Origin: Ramazzottius varieornatus
Taxonomy: Eukaryota; Tardigrada; Eutardigrada; Parachela; Ramazzottiidae
Direction of reading: 5' to 3'
NCBI GenBank assembly: GCA_001949185.1
Contig: BDGG01000002.1
Span: 4,206,448 to 4,270,447, forward strand
DNA length: 64,000 nt
Part shown: positions 56,101-64,000 of the stretch, in pieces
Layout: every line of letters starts with the position of its first letter
How positions within the stretch are numbered: the first letter of the stretch is position 1
The notes under the pieces: model-generated
The model's input: only the letters and a program-made list of their open reading frames with translations
The model's database searches: none
Told to the model about the DNA's origin: nothing
Position numbers and translations under genes: made by a program

Positions 56101-56177
56101 GCGGTGTCCAGTTGCCCAAGGAAAATCCTTATGGTCATTTCGATCGCGGTGGCTGCAGGAAGTTTGACCATTATTGA
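50179..56177 (+). CDS. CYLD-like CAP-Gly repeat protein fused to an RNF14-like RWD-RBR E3 ubiquitin ligase
   Basis: Twelve exons (50179-50839, 50901-51109, 51174-51488, 51553-51837, 51937-52389, 52600-53244, 53348-53674, 53738-54088, 54424-54906, 55461-55701, 55786-55958, 56040-56177) sum to 4,281 nt, 1,426 residues, all phases agreeing. The N-terminal half resembles CYLD: a leader (LPAGSLVQEIKNGS, VDQLCEVSKIFAELLAAE) and about six CAP-Gly-like modules, for example GIVHWIGALPSLRGKWFGVE, GTVVYVGKVSKKKSGVALEF, GQIAYIGKVPGEEGEKLGLR and GVVVWIGQPHFAPQQLYVGL. A Gln/Pro-rich linker leads to an RWD-like domain (VFLHFQLTEGFPEKIPPTYQ). RING1 is CPICASSYAP...CSHMFCVGC, the IBR is CPKCKHPVVYGAEML...CPHCGKSGHG, and RING2 is CPNCKCPTEKIEGCNKMACT with the catalytic Cys in GCNKM, ending ENPYGHF as in RNF14. 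It should be a RING-between-RING ubiquitin ligase; microtubule or partner binding by the CAP-Gly part is inferred. Confidence 0.9.
52424..52530. repeat. Best-preserved member of the hairpin family, with extended arms
   Basis: The core at 52451-52503 is CCCAAGTGGCGCACGTTCTC ... GTGTGCGCCACTTGG. Here the arms extend: CAAACAAACTCGACAAGA on the left is matched inverted by TCTTGTCGAGTTTGTTTG on the right, giving an element of about 105 bp with arms of about 40 bp. It lies in the intron between 52389 and 52600. Confidence 0.88.
54219..54272. repeat. Hairpin, CAAGTGGCGCAC family (diverged copy)
   Basis: TCCCCAGTGGCGTACCTTCT pairs imperfectly with AGAAAGTGCGCTACTCG. It lies in the intron between 54088 and 54424 of the CAP-Gly-RBR gene. 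Confidence 0.65.
55267..55320. repeat. Hairpin, CAAGTGGCGCAC family
   Basis: TCCAAGTGGCGCACCCTATC pairs with GAAAACGTGCGCCACTTGGG. It lies in the 554-bp intron 54907-55460. A much more worn copy, with ACAAACTCGACCACAACGTT and ACGCCACTTGAC, precedes it at about 55160-55240. Confidence 0.85.
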
Positions 56178-56817
56178 GCATTTGTTTGAGACCAAATCGA
56201 AACATTCTTCCAAGAGTTACCAAGGATATTCTGTCCTATACGTCAGGTTGATACAACATCATTATTATGTAGTTAGCTCTTATTTTACGTGCCTGTGTCT
56301 GATTTCCGATGGTGATTTCTACCGAGATCTAGTTCATTGTATAGTCCTGGGTCTTTCCTTTTTTTACAAATTTTATAACGGGTATCCTAGATGAATCCAT
56401 TACGTTGTGCTTTGGGGTTTTGCACAAACATTGAATTATAAACAATATACGAAGATATACTACCTTATTGATAGGAGTGCTCGAAAATGGCTATGGGGTC
56501 AGCATCTGTACGTGTGTACGGGTAACACGATGGCCCATACTTTTGCGGGCCTCCATTGCATGCTCTTCTGAGACTAATGAGATCATCCTTGTGATTGAAT
56601 GGTTGAGTAGTAAAGGTAATTTCCCGACAGTTGTACGAAACAGTGCATCGACGTTCCGAGGTTTCATAATCTCCAACAGAGCTTCTCGGTCTTTCGGGTC
56701 AACCCCACCGTGGATGATTGAATTTTACGATACTGACGTGTTTATTAGCGCACTGCATGGGAACTGTGTATCGGTAAGTTACTTAGCCCGTCGCGTGCCA
56801 CATCTCTTCCGCCCCAT
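56178..56817. other. Intergenic, between RBR gene and GPCR gene
   Basis: About 640 bp, 3' UTR of the CAP-Gly-RBR gene and upstream region of the receptor gene on the same strand. The AT-rich part at 56240-56470 has no coding content. An in-frame open stretch (56468-56821) reaches a stop just before the receptor start. Confidence 0.4.
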
Positions 56818-58503
56818 TTGATGCCGATTTGTAACGACGCCGGCATTAACAGATTCTGTCAACAGCCTGTCGAGACTAAGTTTAACTCAGATTTCCCGAC
56901 TTCCGTCTCAAACCTTACTCTGTGCTGTAACTGGACAGAAATCTTCCAGATGGAATCTTCGAACTCGAGTGCGGCGGCATTATCGTTGAATCATTCCATC
57001 AATACTAGCCGGGTGCCCAACCCTGACCATCTAATTTCCGCCGAACCATTTACCACCGAGCAACTCATACGAATCTTTACCGTTACCATTGTCGTGTATC
57101 CGATCTTACTGACATTTTGCACCGTGGGGAATATTTTGAGCTTCGTCGTTCTGATAAGGGAGAAACGCAAGGGCAGCACGAACATTTATATGACGTCAAT
57201 GGTCATTTCCGACTTCTTCATTCTGTGAGTCCCGCAATTAAACTGAGGTTCTTCCCCCATCATGCTCGCTACTAACGAATATCGGTTATCGACCGAAGAG
57301 TACCGTTCATGCTAGAACTTGCGCTTGTGTACCGGCAAATGTTATTCTTTCCAGATGGTTGTATTTGCCGCCATACCTATACAACGCCAGTCTATCTCTC
57401 CGACGAAATCCGTCGTTCAAGCGGGGTTTTAGTCGGATTCATGGTCCTCAAGTGTGGCTTCAAGAGACCTTCATTCAACAATCAGACTGGTAAGCTGGTT
57501 CTTTTCCTGTTTTGAAGATTACTGCGCCGAAGTACAGAAGCATGACTTTTGAGCAAAAATTCTTGTTTATAGGACGCTGATACTTTTCTCGGTAGCAAGA
57601 TTATGCGCCATAGTGCAGCCATTCAAGTGGCAGTGGATCCACGATGCTCAAATAACCAGACGGACCTTAATTATATTGTCCTTCCTGTCTGCTGTTTTTA
57701 CGCTCAATAACGTCGTGAAAATATCCTATCTTGATGCAAAAAGCATCGGTATGGATCACGCACCCTCCTGGCTCGCTGAGTGGTCGGAAATACAGCATCA
57801 AGCTGAGGTAAGCACCGAAAGGAAAGCCGAAAGTGGGCCTAAAGTTCTTCACTTTGATGCACAACACTAATTAGGTTAAGAGCATATCCTCAATAAACCT
57901 TCTGTCCGCGCGTGGTTGCAGGTCGTTTGCACGATGATAAAGGTCTCCTTTCTAATAACGATCAATGTGGCTGTGTTAATAGCGCTGAGGAGACAACGCG
58001 CGGAGGAGATTGGAGAAACTCTGGATGTTCAACCGAGTACCGGTACCACGAACAGCCGGAAGTATAAGAACAGTAATTACATCTTGCTCGGAAGTGTGGC
58101 AATGTACTTGGTAACACAAGCGCCGTCCTTGATCGTTAACTGTCTGATGATTGCGGCGGACAACTATGGATCATTCCGTTTTCCCCAGTCGGTGCGACTC
58201 TTTATCAACCCGTTCGCTTCGATGAGCTATTTCACTTCATATTCGGTAAACTTCCTGCTGTACCTGGCAGTTAGCGAGCGTTTCCGAGCACAGTTTGGTC
58301 AGATGCTCGGGCGAAGATGGGGACTGCGCGCTGATTCCTCGAACCCACAAGGCAGCGTCCGACCTCGACCAGGTCACAGCGGCGCAGGCAAACCGGAAAA
58401 CGGGTTCTTCAACATGACACAAGCTTTCCGAACGAATACCACCAACCTACAACTTCAATATTCAAGTTCAATTAGCGAAGTACAGTTACAGTCCCCGATG
58501 TAA
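56818..58503 (+). CDS. Rhodopsin-like G-protein-coupled receptor, orphan, FMRFamide-receptor-like
   Basis: Four exons (56818-57224, 57355-57489, 57573-57807, 57922-58503) sum to 1,359 nt, 452 residues, phases agreeing. The long N-terminus (about 90 residues) has several N-glycosylation sites (SNLTL, CNWTE, SSNSS, LNHSINTS). TM1 is IFTVTIVVYPILLTFCTVGN with the family Asn in GN; the first loop has KGSTNIYMTSMVISDFFIL (TM2). TM3 ends TLILFSVARLCAIVQPFKWQ, where the usual Asp/Glu-Arg-Tyr reads Ala-Arg-Leu. TM5 is VCTMIKVSFLITINVAVLIA; TM6 contains NYILLGSVAMYLVTQAPSLI; TM7 ends SYFTSYSVNFLLYLAVSERF, with NFLLY in place of NPxxY, a form seen in invertebrate peptide receptors. The first in-frame ATG is 56818; 56950 (MESSNSS) is an alternative. 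The ligand is unknown. Confidence 0.85.
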
Positions 58504-58941
58504 CGTTATTGAGATTCCGGCTCATTTCTGCCAAATTATTTTTAAAAAACCCGCACCTGGCCTAATTAATGGCCTGGACAGAAAATTGGTGGCACTCGGC
58601 CGAAAGCGGCAGGTGCCCGCTACTGATAAAACTGGACCGTCAATCAATGTGCTGCCGACTTTGGCCTGCGGCTTATGATTTTTCCAGGTCAGTAACTAGT
58701 TGGATGCATATACTTGTGATTAATTTTTTACATTCGGCTGATTTCAGCTTGCTTGTCCAGAATTTTCATCTCAATTTTTCCTTTCTTGGGTGTGTCTCGT
58801 TCCAGAGGAGAATAAAACAGAAGCAGTAAGGCCAACAAGGTTATCACAACAAATAATCCATGTACGATACATTGCACGTAAATAACAAAAATGAGGTATC
58901 GGAAGGTATCTGGACAAAATGTACTGTACAAATATTCGAGC
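58504..58941. other. Tail-to-tail intergenic, GPCR / DONSON
   Basis: About 440 bp between converging genes. AATAAA at 58812-58817 on the plus strand, 309 bp after the receptor stop, may end its transcript. No gene is recognised. Confidence 0.4.
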
Positions 58942-60960
58942 TTACACAAGTGTAAAAGCCAGCATGAGTTTGGCGATATTAGCTGAGACCAGCTCGTAGT
59001 CACCAAGTTCGGCCTGTTCATACAAGTCAGTTGCTTGAGGTATGAGGTCCGCCAAGTCCACTTCTTGAAGGTCCAGCTGCACTACCCGGTCTTCCTGTTC
59101 GGCAGGTTTGGTCACTCGAACCAGTCCGGCAGTGGGCTCACTCGTGGCGAACAAGATCTTTCCACCGTATACACCAGCCTCCCTGGCAAGAAGCCGACTC
59201 AACGAAGGAATCACATGGGGCATAATGGGACCATCAGAAAGTTCAATGTGCGTCAGGTTGTCCGAACGAGAGTGCTGATACTGTAAGACCAAACAATTAG
59301 ATGAACTCATGGAGATCATTATCAAGAAAACATACCTTCAGCCGCTGCAGGGTTCCGTTCGTGAAGCTGTTCGGAGCGATGAGAGTCGGTGGGACGTTGT
59401 TTAAAGGACCTCCAGCTGGAAGTAGGTCCTTCACGGAGACCAACAGCTTCACGAACTTCGTCACTTCAGTGCCAGTGACGCTTATCAACGACTCTGGACG
59501 ATGGTCATACTGCAAGTCCTGTGCGTAGGTATCCTCCACGTAGATTTTCCCCACTGTCTTGCACTGGCTCTCGATCCAGTGGGTTCCATGTTCCAAGCTA
59601 TCACTTCCTCCACTCGAATTCAATCTAACAAAAGACAGCACGCGATGGAACTTTCCGTTAATCATTTCCATCCATAATCAGAGTAATGTTTGCTTACTCT
59701 TCTGGAATGTTTGCTCCATTAGACGAGGTCGGTTTTAGCGGCATGTCGAATTTCAGCTTGTTTTCTCGAAGAGCTTTCCGAAAACCCATGCTAGTGGGCG
59801 TCACGTAAGCTTTCAGCAGGTCTGCTTGGTTAAGCTCTTTGGCCAGGATCAAAGCTGTCCATTGGTGAGTTGCGATGTAGAAGTAAGGACACAAAGCACC
59901 TTCGACAGCATTCATGAGCTCCAGAACAGCCGCATCCCAGTTAGACTGCAAGGATGGCATCAAGCGCTTCCAGTCCACCGAGGCAAAGCTGGAGCTGAAA
60001 GAAAATCCTCTTTTATACTGTACATTTACAAAAGAAGACCAACAATCAAACGATTGAATAAAGATACAGACCTGTTTGTTGAGGAAAGCCTGGGAAATGT
60101 GCGGGTTCCATTCAGACACGGGTACAGCCAGTATTTCATGTGGCGTGCGAACTGGACTGGTGGAGGCGCTTGCTTCGTGAAAGTCTGTAAAAACGAGCAC
60201 CACATGTTCAAGAACTGTTCTCTACTCCAAGGAACGAAGTACCCTTTCTTGAACGTACAGATAGTGAAGAAAATGGCTGGTCGGAATAGTTGGTTTCTTT
60301 GAGAAAGGACACTTCGTTTTCCACGCTGAATCGGACCCTCGTCTTCAAGCTCCAGTCAAAGAAATCGCGGTACGGCACATAAGCCTGCAAAACGGAACGA
60401 ACAGAGGGAGTGACGTCACTGAAGTTATTTGATTTTTGATTGACTGGGTATCTAAATTTCAAATTGTGAATTTCTGATTTGAATTTGACTACCTTTTTGA
60501 CAGCTGCTTTTTGCGTTTTCTCCGCTACTTTTTCCGTCTTGGCGAATACATCCGGATTGAAGAAAACTTTGCTCTTCTTCTCATGCAGCTTTAGGTTCTC
60601 GACTAACGGACTGGCTTCCACAATCTCCAGAGCGAGAGGTAACGAGCCAGTGTACAGATCGAGGACATCTGCGTCAACTTCCGGTGCGGAATTCTGTCTC
60701 GTGAAGGGATTCACGTGTCCGCTGGCCGACTTCTTGGAAGAACTACCACTTTCCGATCCACGATCGAAGTCCAGACCACTGTCGTCATCTTGGGACAGAC
60801 TTCTCTTCGCCCCAGACAGATCCAACGTCCGTCGAGATCTGAGCTTCGAGATGGCCACTTTCGGACGACTCCAAGTGCTGGATGCCGTTCGTTTGCCCGA
60901 GCTGATCAGGGACGGATCAGAGTTGCATGTCTTTAGAGGAGATTTCTTCTTCGGAGACAT
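58942..60960 (-). CDS. DONSON: DONSON replication protein
   Basis: DONSON is a nuclear protein that helps load GINS onto MCM during CMG helicase assembly and protects forks. It starts MSPKKKSPLKTCNSDPSLIS at 60960, a basic disordered N-terminus with NPFTRQNSAPEVD and YTGSLPLALEIVEASPLVEN. The conserved DSSFDWSL-like block is AYVPYRDFFDWSLKTRVRFS. Later exons have ALCPYFYIATHQWTALILAK, YVTPTSMGFRKALRENKLKF, YDHRPESLISVTGTEVTKFV, PLNNVPPTLIAPNSFTNGTL and the C-terminal IELSDGPIMPHVIPSLSRLL. Each block matches the vertebrate protein in order. The last exon ends with a short hydrophobic tail (NIAKLMLAFTLV) at 58942. Internal exon borders were partly fixed; the start could instead be 61062 in the same frame, but 60960 matches a typical basic start. 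Confidence 0.9.
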
Positions 60961-62170
60961 CGCTGGATGTTCTCGTTTCTGGAATACAGAGAAGCAGGTG
61001 GATGAACGAGAATTTCTCCGATTTTGACGAACATTCACGAAATGTGGTAGACAGATAGACATACCGTACTTTGGTCTCGTTTTCCTAGAAGTTCCCAGTG
61101 ATCTCCTCCTCTTTTACAGAGCAGTCAGTCTCGCAAGAACTTGCTCGTGAGTCGTGGATTGTCCTGAAGGTCCGTGAAGGAAGAAAGTTCAACCTTTTTC
61201 TGTCTTCCAGGCTCCAGGATAAAGAAATCCCTCCACTCCAGTAGTGCAAGCTCGGATGCCCGCCCACCCGTTGGGGTTGTACAAATGGCGGGAAGGAACT
61301 GTGGTCGGTACGCTGCGGCGCACTACGGCTTGCCATGCCTGCACGGAGGCGCCACTGGTCTCTGCACAATTCGCTGAGCAATCATTTTAGAGGAGGACAG
61401 CGGTCCTACCCTAACTAACAACGACTGGAACCGATGTGTAGCGCCAGATTAGTCCCTCGTCAAGCACAAGAAATCGCCCTTTTCTTGAAGACATTGGCTT
61501 CTAGTCGTCAAGAAGTTTGCCGGAACGGCGTCGAAGTCTGAGACTCGGTGGAGAACCGCCACATTCGGTCCTGCAGATAACTCCTGCCGGTACGGCTTTC
61601 CGGTTACCAGTGTTCAGTCCATGCATAGAGGTCTTGACTTACCGTGCTGTTACGTAACTGGGAAAATGAAAATGGCGCACCATACAGCAATATTGATTTT
61701 GTTGTCTGCTGATGTTTGGGTTTTCACCGGACTGATCTATGGAAAATACCAGTCTCTAATTTTGACGCACAAGGCGCGGGCTCGATGGCGTCTGACAGTG
61801 CTTTGGTCGGCAGCAAACCATTTGACTTCACCGACAAAAGCTAGGTGATTTGGATGTTATCCAATCTAGTTTAGGCTATCAGCACATTCCTTAAGGGAAC
61901 AAAGTTGGAAAATTTTCCTGTTGTACAACTATGGGACGCCTAATGTCATGCGTTATCGTCGGTTCAGAACTACAATAGGTGCTATGAATGGTCGATAACT
62001 TAATACACCAGGTACTAGGCGTTCATTTTTCTTATCGTTTGTTTTTCTTTCCAGGTTAGTCCAGACATTCAAAAACACCGTCGGTGGACGAACTCGCGTT
62101 ACCGGCGCACTTTGTGTGGTTGGACTCATCTGACCGACCACCGGTCTTCCCGAAAGGACACCCGCCAAGA
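60961..62170. promoter_or_regulatory. Divergent intergenic region DONSON / P450
   Basis: About 1.2 kb between head-to-head genes. A 98-codon minus frame (61085-61381) and several plus frames exist but show no signal peptide, domain or family similarity, and I do not call them genes. A possible untranslated leader exon of DONSON ends near a donor around 61060. No clear regulatory motif was recognised. Confidence 0.4.
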
Positions 62171-64000
62171 ATGGTTCTTGTCTGGATTCTCTATGCGCTC
62201 GTGTTGCTAGCAGGATACTTCATTTTGTGAGTGGTCGATCTGGCTCTAGGAGACAATGCTGAAAAGCATGGTGTTAATAATTTTTTCGCAAAATATTGGG
62301 GACAGCTCGTCATGACTTAACATTGCGTACCAGTGCGCATGCGGCGTTTGTGTCGACAGCATCGCGGGACTGCAACGTAGAAGTTTTCTTTTCGTAGCGA
62401 CGCACTGTGGAAATTTCAATATTGGAAGAAAAGAGGAATCTCTGGACCGCGCCCACTTCCACTTGTCTACTTCGTTCCGCATATCGCCAAAGTAAGCAAA
62501 CTCATTACCGTTGTGACACTCCAGGAGTCCTAAAAGTGATTCGTAGAATCTACCTACAGGGCATCGGAGAGTTCGACATTCGGAATATCAAGAAATACGG
62601 ACCTTTATACGGTTACTACGATGGCGGAGTGCAAGTTTTGGTTACTTCTGATCCAGGTCAGATGCTCATCCCAAATCATGCACATGTTTATACCGGTCCG
62701 TCATTTTTGTGTTATGGTTAGACATGCTGAGGAGCGTAATGGTCAAGGACTTTTCCCATTTTGTGAACCGACGGGTAAGGTACCACATTTTTGTCCGATC
62801 GGTGATCTCGTTCTGCAGGCATCACCTGACTGTAGCATGCGGACTTCAATGGACCTTTCTTTGAGCGGGCTGTGTCTGAGCTTCGCGACCAGCGATGGAA
62901 GGACGTGCGGAGTGCTTTAGTGCCGGCGTTCACATCCGGAAGGATGCGACAGGTAAGGCAAAACAATATCATATAACAAGCACCCCCAAATCTATCTTCT
63001 CCGTCTATAAATTCTCGAGCGTGTATATTACGTAACAGATGGACGAGTTGATGAACGAATGCTGCGCAACACTTGAGAGAAACCTCGCAACGATGAGCGA
63101 TCAGAAAACCGAGTTTGATTTGAAGGAGTAAGTGCGATGCCGTCCGGACGAAACGTACAAGATCGTTGTCTGAAGTGGCGCACGTTTGCAGTCACTAAAA
63201 ATGAAAAGGTGCGTCTATTGAGAGACTCTCAATATCGTTTTCCCAATGGCGCACACTTTCAGCCAACGACAATGAGAAGGGCGCCACTTGAGTTGGCGGT
63301 CTTGTAATCTTCGTTCGTCGGCCTCCCTAATTTTTCCAGCTGTTTTTCTTTTTGGGGTATGCGTACACTTCTAGATGGGCTTCTCGTCATATTGCAGGTT
63401 TTTTCAGGGAGTGACAATGGATGTCATTGCTTCGACGTTTTTCGGAACGAGGATTGACTCCCAGAACGACCCAGACAACGTATTCGTCAAGAAGGCAAAA
63501 TCCGCGTTTGAGGGCGGGTTCTTCTCCCTTGCAACGTTAATTTACTGTAAGAGCCGCCATCCTCTTTTAGTTCTGAAACCCGTTTCAGGAAACTGAATGG
63601 GTTTACTGTTTTAGTTCTGTTTCCACGGGTATGGCCGATTGCAAAAAAGCTGGGTCTGCAAGCTATACCGAAGACTACCGTGGACTTCTTTGTTGACAAC
63701 ACTTTCGAAATCATTCGAATGCGAAGAGCCACAAATTTAGTGGGTGAAGTTTATTCCTTCCTCACGCTAACCCTACCTAGAACAAATACCACGGCTCTCA
63801 TTAGACTGGTAAGTCATAGCTTTTGTGCTTCAGAACCGCCGGGACTTCTTGCAGTTGATGCTGAAGTCCGTGGAAGCGGCTGAAAATGGTAAAGTTCGTC
63901 TCCAGTCCAACGGCTCCTCCACGGGCTTTAGTCGCTCCGACAGCCCTTCGGAAATGATGAACGGGGATCTGAACGACGTCGTTCCTCATGAGTTGACAAA
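62171..64000 (+). CDS. Cytochrome P450, CYP3-clan type (3' partial)
   Basis: P450s are haem monooxygenases anchored in the ER. The start MVLVWILYALVLLAGYFIL at 62171 is an N-terminal membrane anchor. The next exon (from 62399) gives LWKFQYWKKRGISGPRPLPL, the WxxRGxxGPxPLP hinge of microsomal P450s, then VYFVPHIAKG. Further exons: IGEFDIRNIKKYGPLYGYYD with GGVQVLVTSDP (62561 on); MLRSVMVKDFSHFVNRR; HADFNGPFFERAVSELRDQR with WKDVRSALVPAFTSGRMRQ (C-helix WxxxR present); TLERNLATM; FFQGVTMDVIASTFFGTRID; and RRDFLQLMLKSVEAAENGKV. These are typical of the CYP3 clan (CYP3/CYP6). The I-helix, ExxR and haem-binding Cys loop lie beyond the right edge. One intron carries two hairpins. Confidence 0.9.
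63172..63292. repeat. Two hairpin-family copies in a P450 intron
   Basis: A diverged copy lies at 63172-63220 (GAAGTGGCGCACGTTTGCAG, right arm decayed) and a better one at 63240-63292 (TCCCAATGGCGCACACTTTC ... AAGGGCGCCACTTGAG). They lie side by side in the same intron. Confidence 0.75.

Noticed and set aside
53774-56177. A separate RNF14-like gene starting near the RWD domain
   Set aside because: No ATG lies between the acceptor at 53737 and the RWD domain, and the preceding exon joins in phase; the fusion model is simpler, although RNA evidence is needed.
61085-61381. 98-codon minus frame upstream of DONSON
   Set aside because: Low-complexity content, no domain or membrane segment, and it sits where the DONSON promoter and leader are expected.
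1-64000. CRISPR arrays, bacterial operons, tRNA or rRNA genes
   Set aside because: No regular spacer-repeat arrays, no ribosome-binding sites or polycistronic blocks, and no cloverleaf or rRNA stretch was noticed. I could not run a tRNA search, so a missed tRNA is possible.

Overview
This is a gene-dense, intron-rich eukaryotic window. The conserved genes are animal ones (otopetrin, CYLD, CHEK1, DONSON, Pez-type FERM phosphatase, EHD1, XRN1, IVD). Introns are mostly short (about 40-350 bp, GT-AG). A single-domain type-2 chitin-binding secreted protein of the kind common in moulting animals points to an ecdysozoan. The compact layout and moderate GC would fit a tardigrade, but that is inference and no single gene here proves it. 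One run of 50 N (22971-23020) shows this is scaffolded assembly.

Layout, left to right: SYF2 (-, C-terminus off the left edge); MCMBP (-); EHD1 (+); EIF1AD (-), with a membrane-protein ORF overlapping its start; CENPS/MHF1 (+); otopetrin proton channel (-); a secreted repeat proprotein of 953 residues with tetrabasic sites (-); a FERM-PTP of the PTPN14/21 (Pez) type (-); a gap region bounded by a 115-bp inverted repeat; a GT11 fucosyltransferase-like gene (-, intronless); a small chitin-binding protein (+); XRN1 (-); a degenerate 2.66-kb pogo-like DNA transposon; a mitochondrial-type threonine aldolase (+); CYLD (-); CHEK1 (+); IVD (-); a 1,426-residue protein joining CYLD-like CAP-Gly modules to an RNF14-like RWD-RBR ubiquitin ligase (+); a rhodopsin-like GPCR (+); DONSON (-); and the 5' part of a cytochrome P450 (+, runs off the right edge).

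Most gene models were built by hand from splice sites, reading phase and family similarity. Where I summed exons (EHD1, EIF1AD, CENPS, the repeat proprotein, Pez, the chitin-binding protein, threonine aldolase, the CAP-Gly-RBR protein, the GPCR) the total is a multiple of three and all phases agree.

The most striking items are these. (1) The CAP-Gly/RBR fusion puts a ubiquitin-ligase catalytic module on a CYLD-type N-terminal half, 6.7 kb from the CYLD deubiquitinase start. (2) The secreted proprotein has five conserved units of about 40 residues separated by RRRR/RRKR/KR sites and is unlike any family I know. (3) A family of about 54-bp hairpins with CAAGTGGCGCAC stems occurs at least 11 times, almost always in introns. 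Four genome-maintenance genes (MCMBP, CENPS, CHEK1, DONSON) also lie here, but they are not adjacent and may be together by chance.
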